Source of the DNA: DATKIY01 sp963726755
Lineage (GTDB): Bacteria > Actinomycetota > Actinomycetes > JAHEKZ01
Direction: 5' to 3'
Length of the DNA stretch: 64,000 nt
Assembly: GCA_963726755.1 (NCBI GenBank)
Contig: CAVSDB010000001.1
Location: 372,001-436,000 of the forward strand
Shown piece by piece: positions 17,802-27,040 of this stretch; position 1 is the stretch's first letter; every line of letters begins with the position of its first letter. The position numbers and the translations under genes were made by a program. The notes below the pieces were generated by a model that ran no database searches, was not told where the DNA came from, and saw only the letters and a list, made by a program, of their open reading frames with translations.

Positions 17802-18950
17802 ATGACCGTCCAACTCGGTCGGACCGAACAGACCCAACCCGCAACACCCGAGCTGGACGTCTTCCCGCTCAACGGAATGGCCTACGTCCAGTTCGCCGTC
17901 GGTAACGCCAAGCAGGCAGCCCACTTCTACGCGTCAGCTTTCGGCATGACCACCGTCGCCTACCGGGGACCGGAGACTGGTTACCCAGACGCCGCCGAGT
18001 ACGTCCTCAAGTCAGGGGCGGCGACGTTCGTACTCTCCGGAGCTATCCGACCCGACACTGCCTTCGCGCGTCACGTCGCTGCGCACGGTGACGGCGTCGT
18101 CGACCTGGCGTTGGATGTACCTGACGTCGCCAAGGCCTACGAGTACGCAGTGGCGCACGGTGCGCGTGGTGTCGTCGAACCGCACACCGACAGCGATGAC
18201 GCTGGCTCGGTCACTTCAGCCTCCATCGCGACCTATGGCGAAACTCAACACACGCTCATCGACGTCTCGCAGTACTCAGGGGCGTTTCTCCCCGGGTTCG
18301 TCGCTATGGATCCGATCGTGGCTCCCCCCGACAAGCGAGTGTTCACCGCGATCGATCACTGCGTCGGCAACGTCGAACTTGGCCAGATGGACCACTGGGT
18401 CGACTTCTATCACCGTGTTATGGGTTTCACGAATATGAAGGAGTTCGTCGGCGACGACATCGCGACCGAGTACTCGGCGCTGATGAGCAAGGTCGTCGCA
18501 AACGGTAGTCGCAAAGTTAAGTTCCCCATCAATGAGCCAGCGATCAGCAAGCGGAAGTCGCAGATCGATGAGTACCTGGAGTTCTACGGCGGACCGGGCG
18601 TGCAGCACCTGGCCCTCAACACCAACGACATCCTGCGCAGCGTTGATCACCTGCAGGCGATGGGTGTGCAGTTCCTCGTGACGCCGCCTAGTTACTACGA
18701 AGACCCTGAGTTGCGGGCGAGGATCGGCGAGGTCCGAGTCCCCATCGAGGAACTGAGTAGTCGTGGCATCTTGGTGGACCGTGACGAAGACGGTTACCTG
18801 CTGCAGATCTTCACCAAGCCGCTACAAGATCGACCAACGGTCTTCTTCGAGTTGATCGAGCGCCATGGGTCCTTGGGGTTCGGTAAGGGCAACTTCAAGG
18901 CGTTGTTCGAGGCCATCGAGCGCGAGCAGGAGGCTCGGGGCAATCTCTAG
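17802..18950 (+). CDS. hpd: 4-Hydroxyphenylpyruvate dioxygenase
   Basis: A 382-residue non-heme iron dioxygenase that converts 4-hydroxyphenylpyruvate to homogentisate. Two VOC domains are visible: the N-terminal AYVQFAVGNAKQAAHFYASAFGM and the catalytic C-terminal TAIDHCVGNVELGQMDHWVDFYHRVMGF, with iron ligands at the first His of IDHCVGN, the His of VQHLALNT, and the Glu of VFFELIERHG. The terminal GFGKGNFKALFEAIEREQ is diagnostic. AAAGGAGG precedes ATG 17802. It is divergent from the Lrp gene and belongs with hmgA and fahA. Confidence 0.96.
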   Translation: MTVQLGRTEQTQPATPELDVFPLNGMAYVQFAVGNAKQAAHFYASAFGMTTVAYRGPETGYPDAAEYVLKSGAATFVLSGAIRPDTAFARHVAAHGDGVVDLALDVPDVAKAYEYAVAHGARGVVEPHTDSDDAGSVTSASIATYGETQHTLIDVSQYSGAFLPGFVAMDPIVAPPDKRVFTAIDHCVGNVELGQMDHWVDFYHRVMGFTNMKEFVGDDIATEYSALMSKVVANGSRKVKFPINEPAISKRKSQIDEYLEFYGGPGVQHLALNTNDILRSVDHLQAMGVQFLVTPPSYYEDPELRARIGEVRVPIEELSSRGILVDRDEDGYLLQIFTKPLQDRPTVFFELIERHGSLGFGKGNFKALFEAIEREQEARGNL

Positions 18951-19010
18951 TGGTCAGCAGGGCCGCCGACTGACGATAAGGTCCTGGAACCACCGACGAT
19001 TGAGGGACCT

Positions 19011-20427
19011 GTGAACCGACGTACCACCTTGGCCTGCGCTCTCACCCTCGCCCTGGCGGCTGCGCCGGTCTCGGCGACGGTTGCGACTGCAGGACCCGTG
19101 CACTACACACCGGGCGCCAGCGGCATCGGTGACCCGTACGTCCCCAACGAGGGCAACGGTGGTTACCAAGTTCGCAAGTACGCCATCGATCTTCGATTCG
19201 ATCCTCACACCAACCGGCTGAAGGCGACGACGGTCATCCGTGCGACGGCCAAGCAGAATCTGTCGCGGATGGATTTTGACCTGTTTGGTCTCAAGGTCAC
19301 CTCGATCAAGGTGAACGGCCAACAAGCGTCGTTCCACCGTGAACCGCGCGAACTCGTGGTTCGGCCGGCGCACGGCATCAACAACGGTGACGGGTTCGTC
19401 GTCAAGGTCAACTACCAGGGCAAGCCGCGCACCCTCAACGACCCAGACCTCGGATTGTCGGGATGGTTCAACACGCACGACGGCGCGATTGTTGCCGGTG
19501 AGCCGGAGGCCGGCATGTTCTGGTTCCCCGTCAACGAACACCCAAGCGACAAGGCGTACGTGAAGGTCACGGCGACCGTGCCGAAGGGGCTCATGGTGGT
19601 GTCGAACGGGTTGCCATCAGGTCCGCCGAGCACGTCTCAGGGTTGGACGACGTTCGACTGGAGCAGCGCGCACCCGATGGCGTCGTACCTCGCAACGGTT
19701 TCGATCGGCAAGTTCCGCACGTACGCGACGAAGACTGACTCAGGTACTCCGGTTCTGAACTACATCGACCGGACGTTCCCGCGCAAGGTCGACCGCTCGT
19801 TGAACAAGGCTGACGAGATCATTAACTTCTTCGAGCCCTACATCGGTCGCTATCCGTTCGAGGCAGCAGGCGGCATTGCCGATGACCACCTTTCTTACTA
19901 CGCACTCGAGAACCAGACGCGGCCGACGTATGACAAGGCGACCGTCGGCTGGCACGGTTTGACCGGAACGGTTGCTCATGAACTGGCCCACCAGTGGTTC
20001 GGCGACAGCGTCGCACTTCACCGGTGGAGTGATATTTGGCTGAACGAGGGCTTCGCTTCATACATGGAGTGGATGTGGGACGCGCACGATGGTGGTCCCT
20101 CGGTCAACAAGCAGTTCGGCGACAACTACGCCAGGGATGCGTCCAGTTCGTTCTGGACCCTTGAGGTGACAGATCCGGGGTACGCCCATCTGTTCGACGC
20201 ACCGATCTACGCACGTGGTGCGATGGCGCTGCATGCGTTGCGTCTGAAGATCGGTAGCCACGACTTCTTCAAGACCCTGAAGAACGTGGGCGCATGACCG
20301 TCGCGACGGCAACGGCACGACGCGCCAGTTCCGCGCGTTGGCCGAGCAGGTCTCCGGCAAGCAGCTCGGGCATCTGTTCCACGTCTGGCTGGTCAACCCG
20401 ACCAAGCCAGCAGACCCGCGCGTCTAG
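19011..20427 (+). CDS. Secreted M1 family zinc metallopeptidase, frameshifted near 20286
   Basis: A signal peptide (residues 1-28, ending near VATAGP) precedes an aminopeptidase-N-like fold. The zinc site is HELAHQWFGDSV with the downstream Glu in WLNEGFASYMEW (HExxH-x18-E). The exopeptidase GAMEN-type motif is replaced by YYALENQTRPTY. After removing one extra base near 20286 the tail reads WAHDRRDGNGTTRQFRALAEQVSG to a stop at 20427, about 471 residues. It lacks the long ERAP-type C-terminal domain of pepN. It lies between hpd and fahA without an obvious metabolic link. Confidence 0.9.
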
Positions 20428-20448
20428 GGCTCCAGCCGACCCGCGCCA

Positions 20449-21675
20449 CTACGGCGCGACCACCCCGTCGACGGAGCCGAAGCCGATCCTGGTCCCGTCA
20501 GGTCCCGGCGCCCAGCCGGTGATGCTTACCGCGTCGCCGTCGACAAGAAACGTGCGTTCGCTGCCGTCGTCCAGGGTGAACGGCTCGCGCCCGCCCCACG
20601 AGAGTTCGAGGAAGGAGCCGCGTTGATCCCGCTCGGGTCCGGTGACGGTGCCGGAAGCGAAGAGGTCGCCCACCCGAAGACTGGCACCGTTCACCGTCAG
20701 ATGTGCGAGTTGTTGGCCGGGTGACCAGTACTGCGTGGCAAACGGCGGGCGAGACACCGTTGTGCCATTGAGGTTCACCTCGAGCCGGATATCCAGACAC
20801 CACGGATCGTCGTCACGTAGGTACGGCAAGACCGACGGCTGCTGTTCCGGCAAGGGGACGCGAGCGTGCTCGAGTGCGTCCAGCGGAACCACCCAAGGCG
20901 AGATTGATGTCGCGAAGGACTTTCCGAGGAATGGACCGAGGGGTACGTACTCCCACGCTTGGATGTCGCGGGCCGACCAGTCGTTGACGAGTACGACGCC
21001 GAAGACGTAGTCGCGCAGCTCACTCGGCGTGACCGATGAGCCAAGTGCGGTTGGAGCACCAACGACGAAACCGACTTCGGCCTCGATGTCCAAGCGGATC
21101 GATGGGCCGTACGTCGGCGTCTCGGCATCTGGTGCCTTGCGCTGACCGTGGGGGCGCGCGATTGTCGTTCCGCTTACGACGATGGTGCCCGAACGTCCGT
21201 GGTAACCGATGGGCAAGTGCTTCCAGTTGTCGGGCAGTGCCGGGGAGTCGGGACGAAATATCGCTCCGACGTTCTTGGCGTGCTGCTCAGACGAATAGAA
21301 GTCGACGTAGTCAGCGACTTCGATGGGGAGGTGGTTGATGACTTGGTCCCGAGGCACCAACACTGGTTCGACTCGGGCTTGGTACTGCGGATCGGTGAAC
21401 AGCTCCCGCAGCCGATCGCGCACCGCCTTCCAGGCCACCGGCCCCTGGGCCATGAACGCATTGAGGCTGGAACTCGCGAACACCTCATTCGGTTCGTCGA
21501 TGACGCCGTCGAACAATTCGAATGCCGCCATCGCTGCCAGATCGACGACATAGTCACCAACCGCGACGGCAACGTGGGGGCCGTCTGAATCCGCGTACGA
21601 GACCACGCCGTACGGCAAGTTCGTGATCGGGAACGACGAGTCGTCGGGAATATCGAGCCAAGAAGTCCTGGTCAC
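20449..21675 (-). CDS. fahA: Fumarylacetoacetase
   Basis: A 408-residue enzyme that hydrolyses fumarylacetoacetate to fumarate and acetoacetate, the last step of tyrosine catabolism. The N-terminal SH3-like domain (SWLDIPDDSSFPITNLPYG) and the metal/active-site domain are both present: VDFYSSEQHAKNVGAIFRP, PIGYHGRSGTIVVSGT, IEAEVGFVVG, NDWSARDIQAWEYVPLGPF, and the catalytic GKSFATSISPWVV. GTG 21675 overlaps the stop of the upstream unknown gene in GTGA, so the pair is translated together. Confidence 0.96.
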   Translation of the reverse strand: MTRTSWLDIPDDSSFPITNLPYGVVSYADSDGPHVAVAVGDYVVDLAAMAAFELFDGVIDEPNEVFASSSLNAFMAQGPVAWKAVRDRLRELFTDPQYQARVEPVLVPRDQVINHLPIEVADYVDFYSSEQHAKNVGAIFRPDSPALPDNWKHLPIGYHGRSGTIVVSGTTIARPHGQRKAPDAETPTYGPSIRLDIEAEVGFVVGAPTALGSSVTPSELRDYVFGVVLVNDWSARDIQAWEYVPLGPFLGKSFATSISPWVVPLDALEHARVPLPEQQPSVLPYLRDDDPWCLDIRLEVNLNGTTVSRPPFATQYWSPGQQLAHLTVNGASLRVGDLFASGTVTGPERDQRGSFLELSWGGREPFTLDDGSERTFLVDGDAVSITGWAPGPDGTRIGFGSVDGVVAP

Positions 21676-22502
21676 TGTTCGCCCTCGGGAAGCAACGAGA
21701 GTGCGGCGAACTCTTCGTACGGTTCGGTGATGCTGCACGAGCCGAATGATCGGTAGAGCTGGCGCATCGCTGCTGCCCCCGTTGCTTCGAGAAGTTCAAC
21801 CAGGCGTTCGGCGTCTGCATGCTTGAGAACCGCGACGACGTCACTTGCCTCTGCACCGTCGATGGCAGCTGATGTTGCCGCCAATGTGTTGAGAAAGCCG
21901 TGCTGCTCGACGCCAGATTCCTCATCGACGGTTGGTAACGCGTGGTGCAGACCGGCAGTCAGTTTGAAAGGCACCCGATAGCGCACACAGCCAAGCAGGA
22001 ATGTGGCGAGTTGCAGATGCGTGGGCACGAGCGTCGGGCCACAGCGGAATTTGGCGCGCTCTGCCCCGTCCTCGGCAATGATCGCAAGCACCGGTTCCGG
22101 CTCGATGTCTACCGGGAGCTCGATGTACGTCGGCGCGGTGAACGGCAAGTCGCTCAGCAGTCGCTTTACTGCGCCTGGTGGATCGTCAGGGGAGCGCAAC
22201 GCCAACTCGAACTGCACGATCGAGAACCACGCGTCGTCCTGCATTGCATCACGTGCCGCGATCAGGCCTTCGAGCCCGGTGTCGCCGATCAGGCCGAGGC
22301 TTAGGACGTCAGTTGGATCGGCCGCGTTACGCGCAGCGTGGACGGCAGAGGCGGGTAGCAGGAGTGGTCCGACCAAGCCCTCGTAGGCGCTGCCACGCCA
22401 GGCTGCGTGATCGCGTAGTGCACGGTCCACTGGAGCATTGCCGGGGGGAAATACCGCAGCGTCGTCGATGAGTTGATCGCTGAGACCTGGCACTCTTGAC
22501 AC
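21672..22502 (-). CDS. Conserved protein of unknown function coupled to fahA
   Basis: A 276-residue soluble protein without signal peptide or membrane segments. I do not recognise the family. Repeated strand-then-motif segments (DDAAVFPPGNAP, SLGLIGD, TYIELPVD, AKFRCGP, PFKLTAGLHHALP, GFLNTLAA) look like successive strands of a TIM-barrel-type fold, with conserved-looking Lys and His in KFRCG and KLTAGLHH. It is divergent from hmgA and its stop overlaps the fahA start, so it is very probably part of homogentisate breakdown. The maleylacetoacetate isomerase step has no recognised gene here, making that one possible role. Confidence 0.75.
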   Translation of the reverse strand: MSRVPGLSDQLIDDAAVFPPGNAPVDRALRDHAAWRGSAYEGLVGPLLLPASAVHAARNAADPTDVLSLGLIGDTGLEGLIAARDAMQDDAWFSIVQFELALRSPDDPPGAVKRLLSDLPFTAPTYIELPVDIEPEPVLAIIAEDGAERAKFRCGPTLVPTHLQLATFLLGCVRYRVPFKLTAGLHHALPTVDEESGVEQHGFLNTLAATSAAIDGAEASDVVAVLKHADAERLVELLEATGAAAMRQLYRSFGSCSITEPYEEFAALSLLPEGEQ

Positions 22503-22580
22503 GGCGTCGACAGTAGCGGATGGTCGTTGTGAGCGGACGAAACTGCCCGATTATCGGACATCCTCGGAAAAGGAGGAGCG

Positions 22581-23753
22581 GTGGCCCACTACCGAGCGGT
22601 TGGTCAGATCCCGCATAAGCGGCACACCCAGTTCCGTCGACCAGACGGTGGTCTGTTCACCGAGGAACTGATGGGACAAGAGGGATTCTCCAGCGAGTCC
22701 GCGTTGCTGTATCACCGGCACTTACCGACGGCGATCGTCTCAGCTACGGCAGCGACTCTCGACGCCGGCGTGCTGAGTCCGAACCATCCGCTGCTCCCGC
22801 GTCACATTCGCGCTCACAAGATGGACGTCGGTCCGACCGATGACGCGGTCACCGGTCGACACCTGCTGTTCGGTAACGCCGACGTGCGGCTGTCGTACGT
22901 CGCAGCAACGACACCGTCGCCGCTGTATCGCAACGCGATTGGTGACGAAGTGCTCTACGTCGAGGACGGCTCTGCGATTGTCGAAACGATATTTGGCGCA
23001 TTGCCGGTACGTACGGGCGATTACGTCGTGCTTCCGACATCCACGACGTATCGGGTGGTGCCCAATGATGGCGATCTGCTTCGACTGCTCGTGGTCGAGG
23101 CACGCGGTCACATCGGTCCCCCTGCGCGCTACCTGTCAAAGCGCGGGCAGTTTCTGGAGCATTCGCCATTCTGCGAACGAGACCTTCGGGCACCGGGGGA
23201 GCCACTCATCGTCGAGGGGGAGGACGTTGCGGTACTCGTGCGCCATCAGCAAGGCGTCACTGAATACGTGTACGCGCATCATCCGTTCGACGTTGTCGGA
23301 TGGGACGGGGGCCAGTATCCGTATGCGCTGTCCATTCATGACTTCGAGCCGATCACCGGCCGGGTCCACCAACCGCCGACGGTGCATCAGACCTTCGCTG
23401 GCCCCAATTTCGTGGTCTGCTCCTTCGTCCCTCGGCTATTCGACTACCACCCAGAGTCGATCCCGGCCCCGTACAACCATGCCAACGTCGACTCAGACGA
23501 GGTGTTGTTCTACGTAGGCGGGGATTTCATGAGTCGTCGGGGCGCGGGCATCGGTCAGGGGTCGCTGACCCTGCACCCGAATGGCTTCACGCACGGTCCA
23601 CAGCCGGGCAGTGTCGAGGCCAGCATCGGCAAGCAGGGAACCGACGAACTTGCCGTCATGGTCGACACGTTCCGACCCCTCGAGATCGGGAGTAGAGCCA
23701 CCGACGCTGAAGACGCCGAGTACCCATGGACGTGGTCAGGCCGACACCTCTGA
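22581..23753 (+). CDS. hmgA: Homogentisate 1,2-dioxygenase
   Basis: A 390-residue iron dioxygenase that opens the ring of homogentisate to maleylacetoacetate. Family marks include HKMDVGPTDDAV, the cupin segment GDEVLYVEDGSAIVET, GDYVVLPTSTTYRV, and the iron-binding NHANVDSDEVLFYVGG and LHPNGFTHGPQPG regions. It is a little shorter than the 430-440 residue animal and proteobacterial enzymes, as is usual for actinobacterial forms. AAGGAGG precedes GTG 22581. It is divergent from the fahA operon across a 78-bp shared promoter region. Confidence 0.94.
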   Translation: MAHYRAVGQIPHKRHTQFRRPDGGLFTEELMGQEGFSSESALLYHRHLPTAIVSATAATLDAGVLSPNHPLLPRHIRAHKMDVGPTDDAVTGRHLLFGNADVRLSYVAATTPSPLYRNAIGDEVLYVEDGSAIVETIFGALPVRTGDYVVLPTSTTYRVVPNDGDLLRLLVVEARGHIGPPARYLSKRGQFLEHSPFCERDLRAPGEPLIVEGEDVAVLVRHQQGVTEYVYAHHPFDVVGWDGGQYPYALSIHDFEPITGRVHQPPTVHQTFAGPNFVVCSFVPRLFDYHPESIPAPYNHANVDSDEVLFYVGGDFMSRRGAGIGQGSLTLHPNGFTHGPQPGSVEASIGKQGTDELAVMVDTFRPLEIGSRATDAEDAEYPWTWSGRHL

Positions 23754-23770
23754 ACTGTTAGCCTCGATCG

Positions 23771-25265
23771 ATGAGGCTGCGGCTGGCTGTTTTCTTGAGT
23801 GTGCTCGCCGTTCTGGCGAGTTCGGTTGCCGTGCTGCCCAGCGTCGAAATCGCCAGTGCTGACACCGTTTCGCTGTCCCCGCACAGCGACCGTCGAGTGG
23901 CTACCGGCTGGATCCCGTGGTGGGACGTTAACGAGGGGTTGGCATCGGTTGAGAGCAATCCCAAACTCTTCTCTGAAGCCGCAATCTTCTGGTACCGCGC
24001 GACTGCGGCAGGTCATATTCTCCCCTCGGACGTCGCCACTCCAGTGGAGAGCGAGTTGGTCACAGCGGTAGACCGGCTGCATGCCGTCGGTGTCCGCGCC
24101 TTCCCCACAGTCAATGACTTCGGGATGGACTCAGTCTCGATGGGACGGCTGCTGTCTGACCCGGCTCGCCGCACGAACCTGATCAACAACCTGCTCGCCA
24201 TGGTCAGCCGAGTTGGTGCAGATGGCGTCGACCTTGACTTCGAGGCGATGAACACACCGGCCAGTCCGTGGCGCACGATCGTTCGGAAGAAGTTCCCAGT
24301 CTTTGTAGCTGGCTTAGCAAAGGCGCTGCATAAGCAGGGCTTGTCGTTGTCGCTGACTGTCCCAGCACGCGTTAGTGACAAGGACCCGAACTGGACGGTG
24401 TACGACTACCGAGCGCTGGCCGGTCTGCCCGATCGCGTGACCGTGATGACGTACGACTATCACTACGTGGGTGGCGAGCCGGGTCCGTTGGCGCCGATCG
24501 ACTGGGTGAACCAGGTTGCCCACTATGCGCATGCCAGATTCGGACGGACTCCGGTGTTCATGGGTCAACCTGCGTCCGGGCTCAACTGGTACGTCAAGCG
24601 CGAGAGCGGGAAGTGCCCCAAGCTCGACCCACCGGTTACTGACACTGCCGTGCCAACGGTGGCGCAGGCGCAGACACTGGCGAATGACTGGGGGGCGGAG
24701 GTCCAGTGGGATCGGGTGTCGGGGGAGTCCCACTTCAAGTACCACCGCACGTATGACGAGGGCCACAACCTGCGTCGCGCTTCGCGAGGTGTGGTTCGAA
24801 GGCACGCGCTCGGTGAACGCCAAGCTGGAGATTGTGCGAAAGCAGCACGTCCAGGGCATCGCACTGTGGGCATTGGGCGTTGAGGATTCGCACATTTGGC
24901 CGGTGCTGACCAAGTTTGCAAAGCAGCAGACCCCCGATGCTGCAAGATCATCGATGAATGCGCCGAACAAGGTTCACGTGGGTCATGCGTTCTCCGTGAC
25001 CGGGCGATTCACCGTCGATGGGCAACCGATTACTGCGCAGCCGGTAGACGTGCAGCGGCGAGTGCCGGGCCAGTCGTGGAAATCCATAGCGAGTGTGCCA
25101 ACGACCAGCACAGGCGATATCGACTATCCGGTCACCGCCACGCGAACGTACGACTGGCGCTTGCAACTCACGGCGGGCTGGGACTGGCGAACCACCCTCA
25201 CGCGAACAGTTCGAGTGGCGGTACGCGGAGACGTGATCAACAACACGCCCGCGGTGCCGCTCTGA
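23771..25265 (+). CDS. Secreted GH18-family glycoside hydrolase, frameshifted near 24770
   Basis: A signal peptide (residues 1-31) is followed by a GH18 barrel of the YaaH/spore-cortex type: VATGWIPWWDV, then the catalytic strand GADGVDLDFEAM with the complete DxxDxDxE pattern, LSLTVPARVSDKDPNWTVYDY, and VTVMTYDYHYVGGEPGP. The frame breaks near 24770, and the barrel end (REVWFEGTRSVNAKLEIVR, GIALWALGVED) plus an Ig-like C-terminal domain continue in another frame to 25265, about 497 residues. It likely cleaves a chitin- or peptidoglycan-like polymer. A paralogue follows directly. Confidence 0.88.
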
Positions 25266-25330
25266 CCTCAAGGAGGTGCGCTCAGGATCCGAGGCTAAGG
25301 GAGAGCCCGTTCTGAGGAGAGGTCCCCATC

Positions 25331-27040
25331 GTGCGTCTGAGGTCGTTATCGGCGGTTCTGGCCGCCGTGACCTCGCTCGCCATGATCGTCTCGCTCGGCC
25401 CATCGTCAGGCGCGACGGATGAAAAGGCCAGCGTCAAGCCTCGGACCTTCGTGACCGGATGGATGCCCTATTGGCTGGCCGATGGATCGACGCAGTCAGT
25501 CGTCCAACACGCAGATTTGTTTGACGACGCCTCTCCCTTTGTGTTCGAGGTGCATTCAGCTACCGACGTCGAACTAAAGCTGTCTGCAGGTGCCTGGCAG
25601 CAAATGCGAGCGAACTTGCGAAGGGTCGGAGTCGCTGACATCCCCACGCTGACAACCGACCTCAATGCCGATCAGTTTGCGGCGCTTCTGTCGGACCGTT
25701 CGCGACGCGCGGCACATGCACGCACGTTGGCGCGACTGGCTAGCCGCTACCACGTCGCTGGGATCGATCTGGACTACGAAAGCATCAACTTTGGTAGCGC
25801 GAGTGCCAAACAGACGGTACGTACGCTCTACCCACAGTTTGTTCGCAATTTGGAGCAACGACTTCAAGCGAATGGTCAACTGTTGTCAGTGACGGTTCCC
25901 GCCCGAACCAGTCGAACGGACCCGAACTGGTACGTCTATGACTACCGGCGGCTAGGAGCTGCGGCCGATCGACTGCGCATCATGACCTACGACTACCACT
26001 GGAGCGGCGGACCCCCTGGACCGATGTCACCGAAGTCCTGGGTATCAGAGGTTCTTCGTTACGCCACGTCAGAGGTCAAGTCATCGAAGATTTCGTTTGG
26101 TATTCCGGCTTACGGTAGAGACTGGTTCAGTAAGACGGTCTCTGGCAGGTGCCCAGCGTCGGCACACGAGTCGATCTCTCGGACAACGCGCGGCATGCAG
26201 GCCCTGGCGATCAGCGAGCACGTAAAGCCGCGCTGGAGCCAGGGCGGCACAAGTCGAACCTTCAGTTACCGCGTGCCCTATTCGGCTGGGGGTCGACACT
26301 GTGTTGCGAAGCGCGTCGTGTGGTTCGACGACGCGAGGTCGACAGCTGCGAAGCTGCCGTTGGTCGAGCGGTACCAGATCCGGGGAGTTGCGATCTGGGC
26401 GCTTGGGTATGAGTCTGGGGGGACCTGGGGAAGGCTGGATAACTATGGGAAGCGGGTCGCTCGGGTGGCGCCGGCCGTGACCCTTTCGGCTCCTGACACA
26501 GTTGCGTTCGGGGAAACCGCCTTAGTCAAAGCAAAGGTGACGAACGATCGTGGTCCAGCAGCTGCGGTCAGCACTACGCTCGAACGTAGGCCTGTGGGTG
26601 AGACGCAATGGGTCACCGTTGGTCGTCAACTCACCAGCCGCGACGGGAGGGTGACGTTCAGGGTCAACCCCGGACGACCCATGCAGTGGCGAGTGAGTAC
26701 GGCTGCAGGCTGGGCGCTGCTTCCGCACACCACGGCGGCTACGTCGACGCGAGTCACCTATGCCGTGAACGTGCACCGGCCACATCACGTTTCAGCGGGC
26801 CAGGGACGTTGGACACTTCGAGGCACTGCCTCCAAACCGAGTCCAGGAACCGAGGCGGTCCGTCAGATTTGGATCAACGGCAAGTGGGTCAGTGGTCGTT
26901 CGGTCCCGGTACTGGCCGACGGCTCGTTCGCGTTCTCATTGCGATCCCCTAGTCGCGGCAAGCACGTCTACCGAGTGGTCGCGCGGTCGGGTCAGTTGGA
27001 CCGCGGCGTGAGCGGACGGATAGCGGTCAAGGTCGGTTAG
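25331..27040 (+). CDS. Secreted GH18-family glycoside hydrolase, paralogue
   Basis: A 569-residue secreted protein with the same architecture as its upstream neighbour: signal peptide, GH18 barrel (TGWMPYWLADG, LSVTVPARTSRTDPNWYVYDYRR, RIMTYDYHWSGGPPGP, GVAIWALGYESGG), then two Ig-like or SH3-like C-terminal segments. In the catalytic strand HVAGIDLDYESI the first Asp of DxxDxDxE is Ala, but the D-x-D-x-E that carries the acid/base Glu is retained. No frameshift. GTG 25331. Its last 14 bp overlap the convergent class-V aminotransferase gene. Confidence 0.88.
   Translation: MRLRSLSAVLAAVTSLAMIVSLGPSSGATDEKASVKPRTFVTGWMPYWLADGSTQSVVQHADLFDDASPFVFEVHSATDVELKLSAGAWQQMRANLRRVGVADIPTLTTDLNADQFAALLSDRSRRAAHARTLARLASRYHVAGIDLDYESINFGSASAKQTVRTLYPQFVRNLEQRLQANGQLLSVTVPARTSRTDPNWYVYDYRRLGAAADRLRIMTYDYHWSGGPPGPMSPKSWVSEVLRYATSEVKSSKISFGIPAYGRDWFSKTVSGRCPASAHESISRTTRGMQALAISEHVKPRWSQGGTSRTFSYRVPYSAGGRHCVAKRVVWFDDARSTAAKLPLVERYQIRGVAIWALGYESGGTWGRLDNYGKRVARVAPAVTLSAPDTVAFGETALVKAKVTNDRGPAAAVSTTLERRPVGETQWVTVGRQLTSRDGRVTFRVNPGRPMQWRVSTAAGWALLPHTTAATSTRVTYAVNVHRPHHVSAGQGRWTLRGTASKPSPGTEAVRQIWINGKWVSGRSVPVLADGSFAFSLRSPSRGKHVYRVVARSGQLDRGVSGRIAVKVG

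Noticed and set aside
21148..21588. Plus-strand frames within fahA.
   Set aside because: They oppose conserved active-site motifs of fumarylacetoacetase and show no ribosome site.
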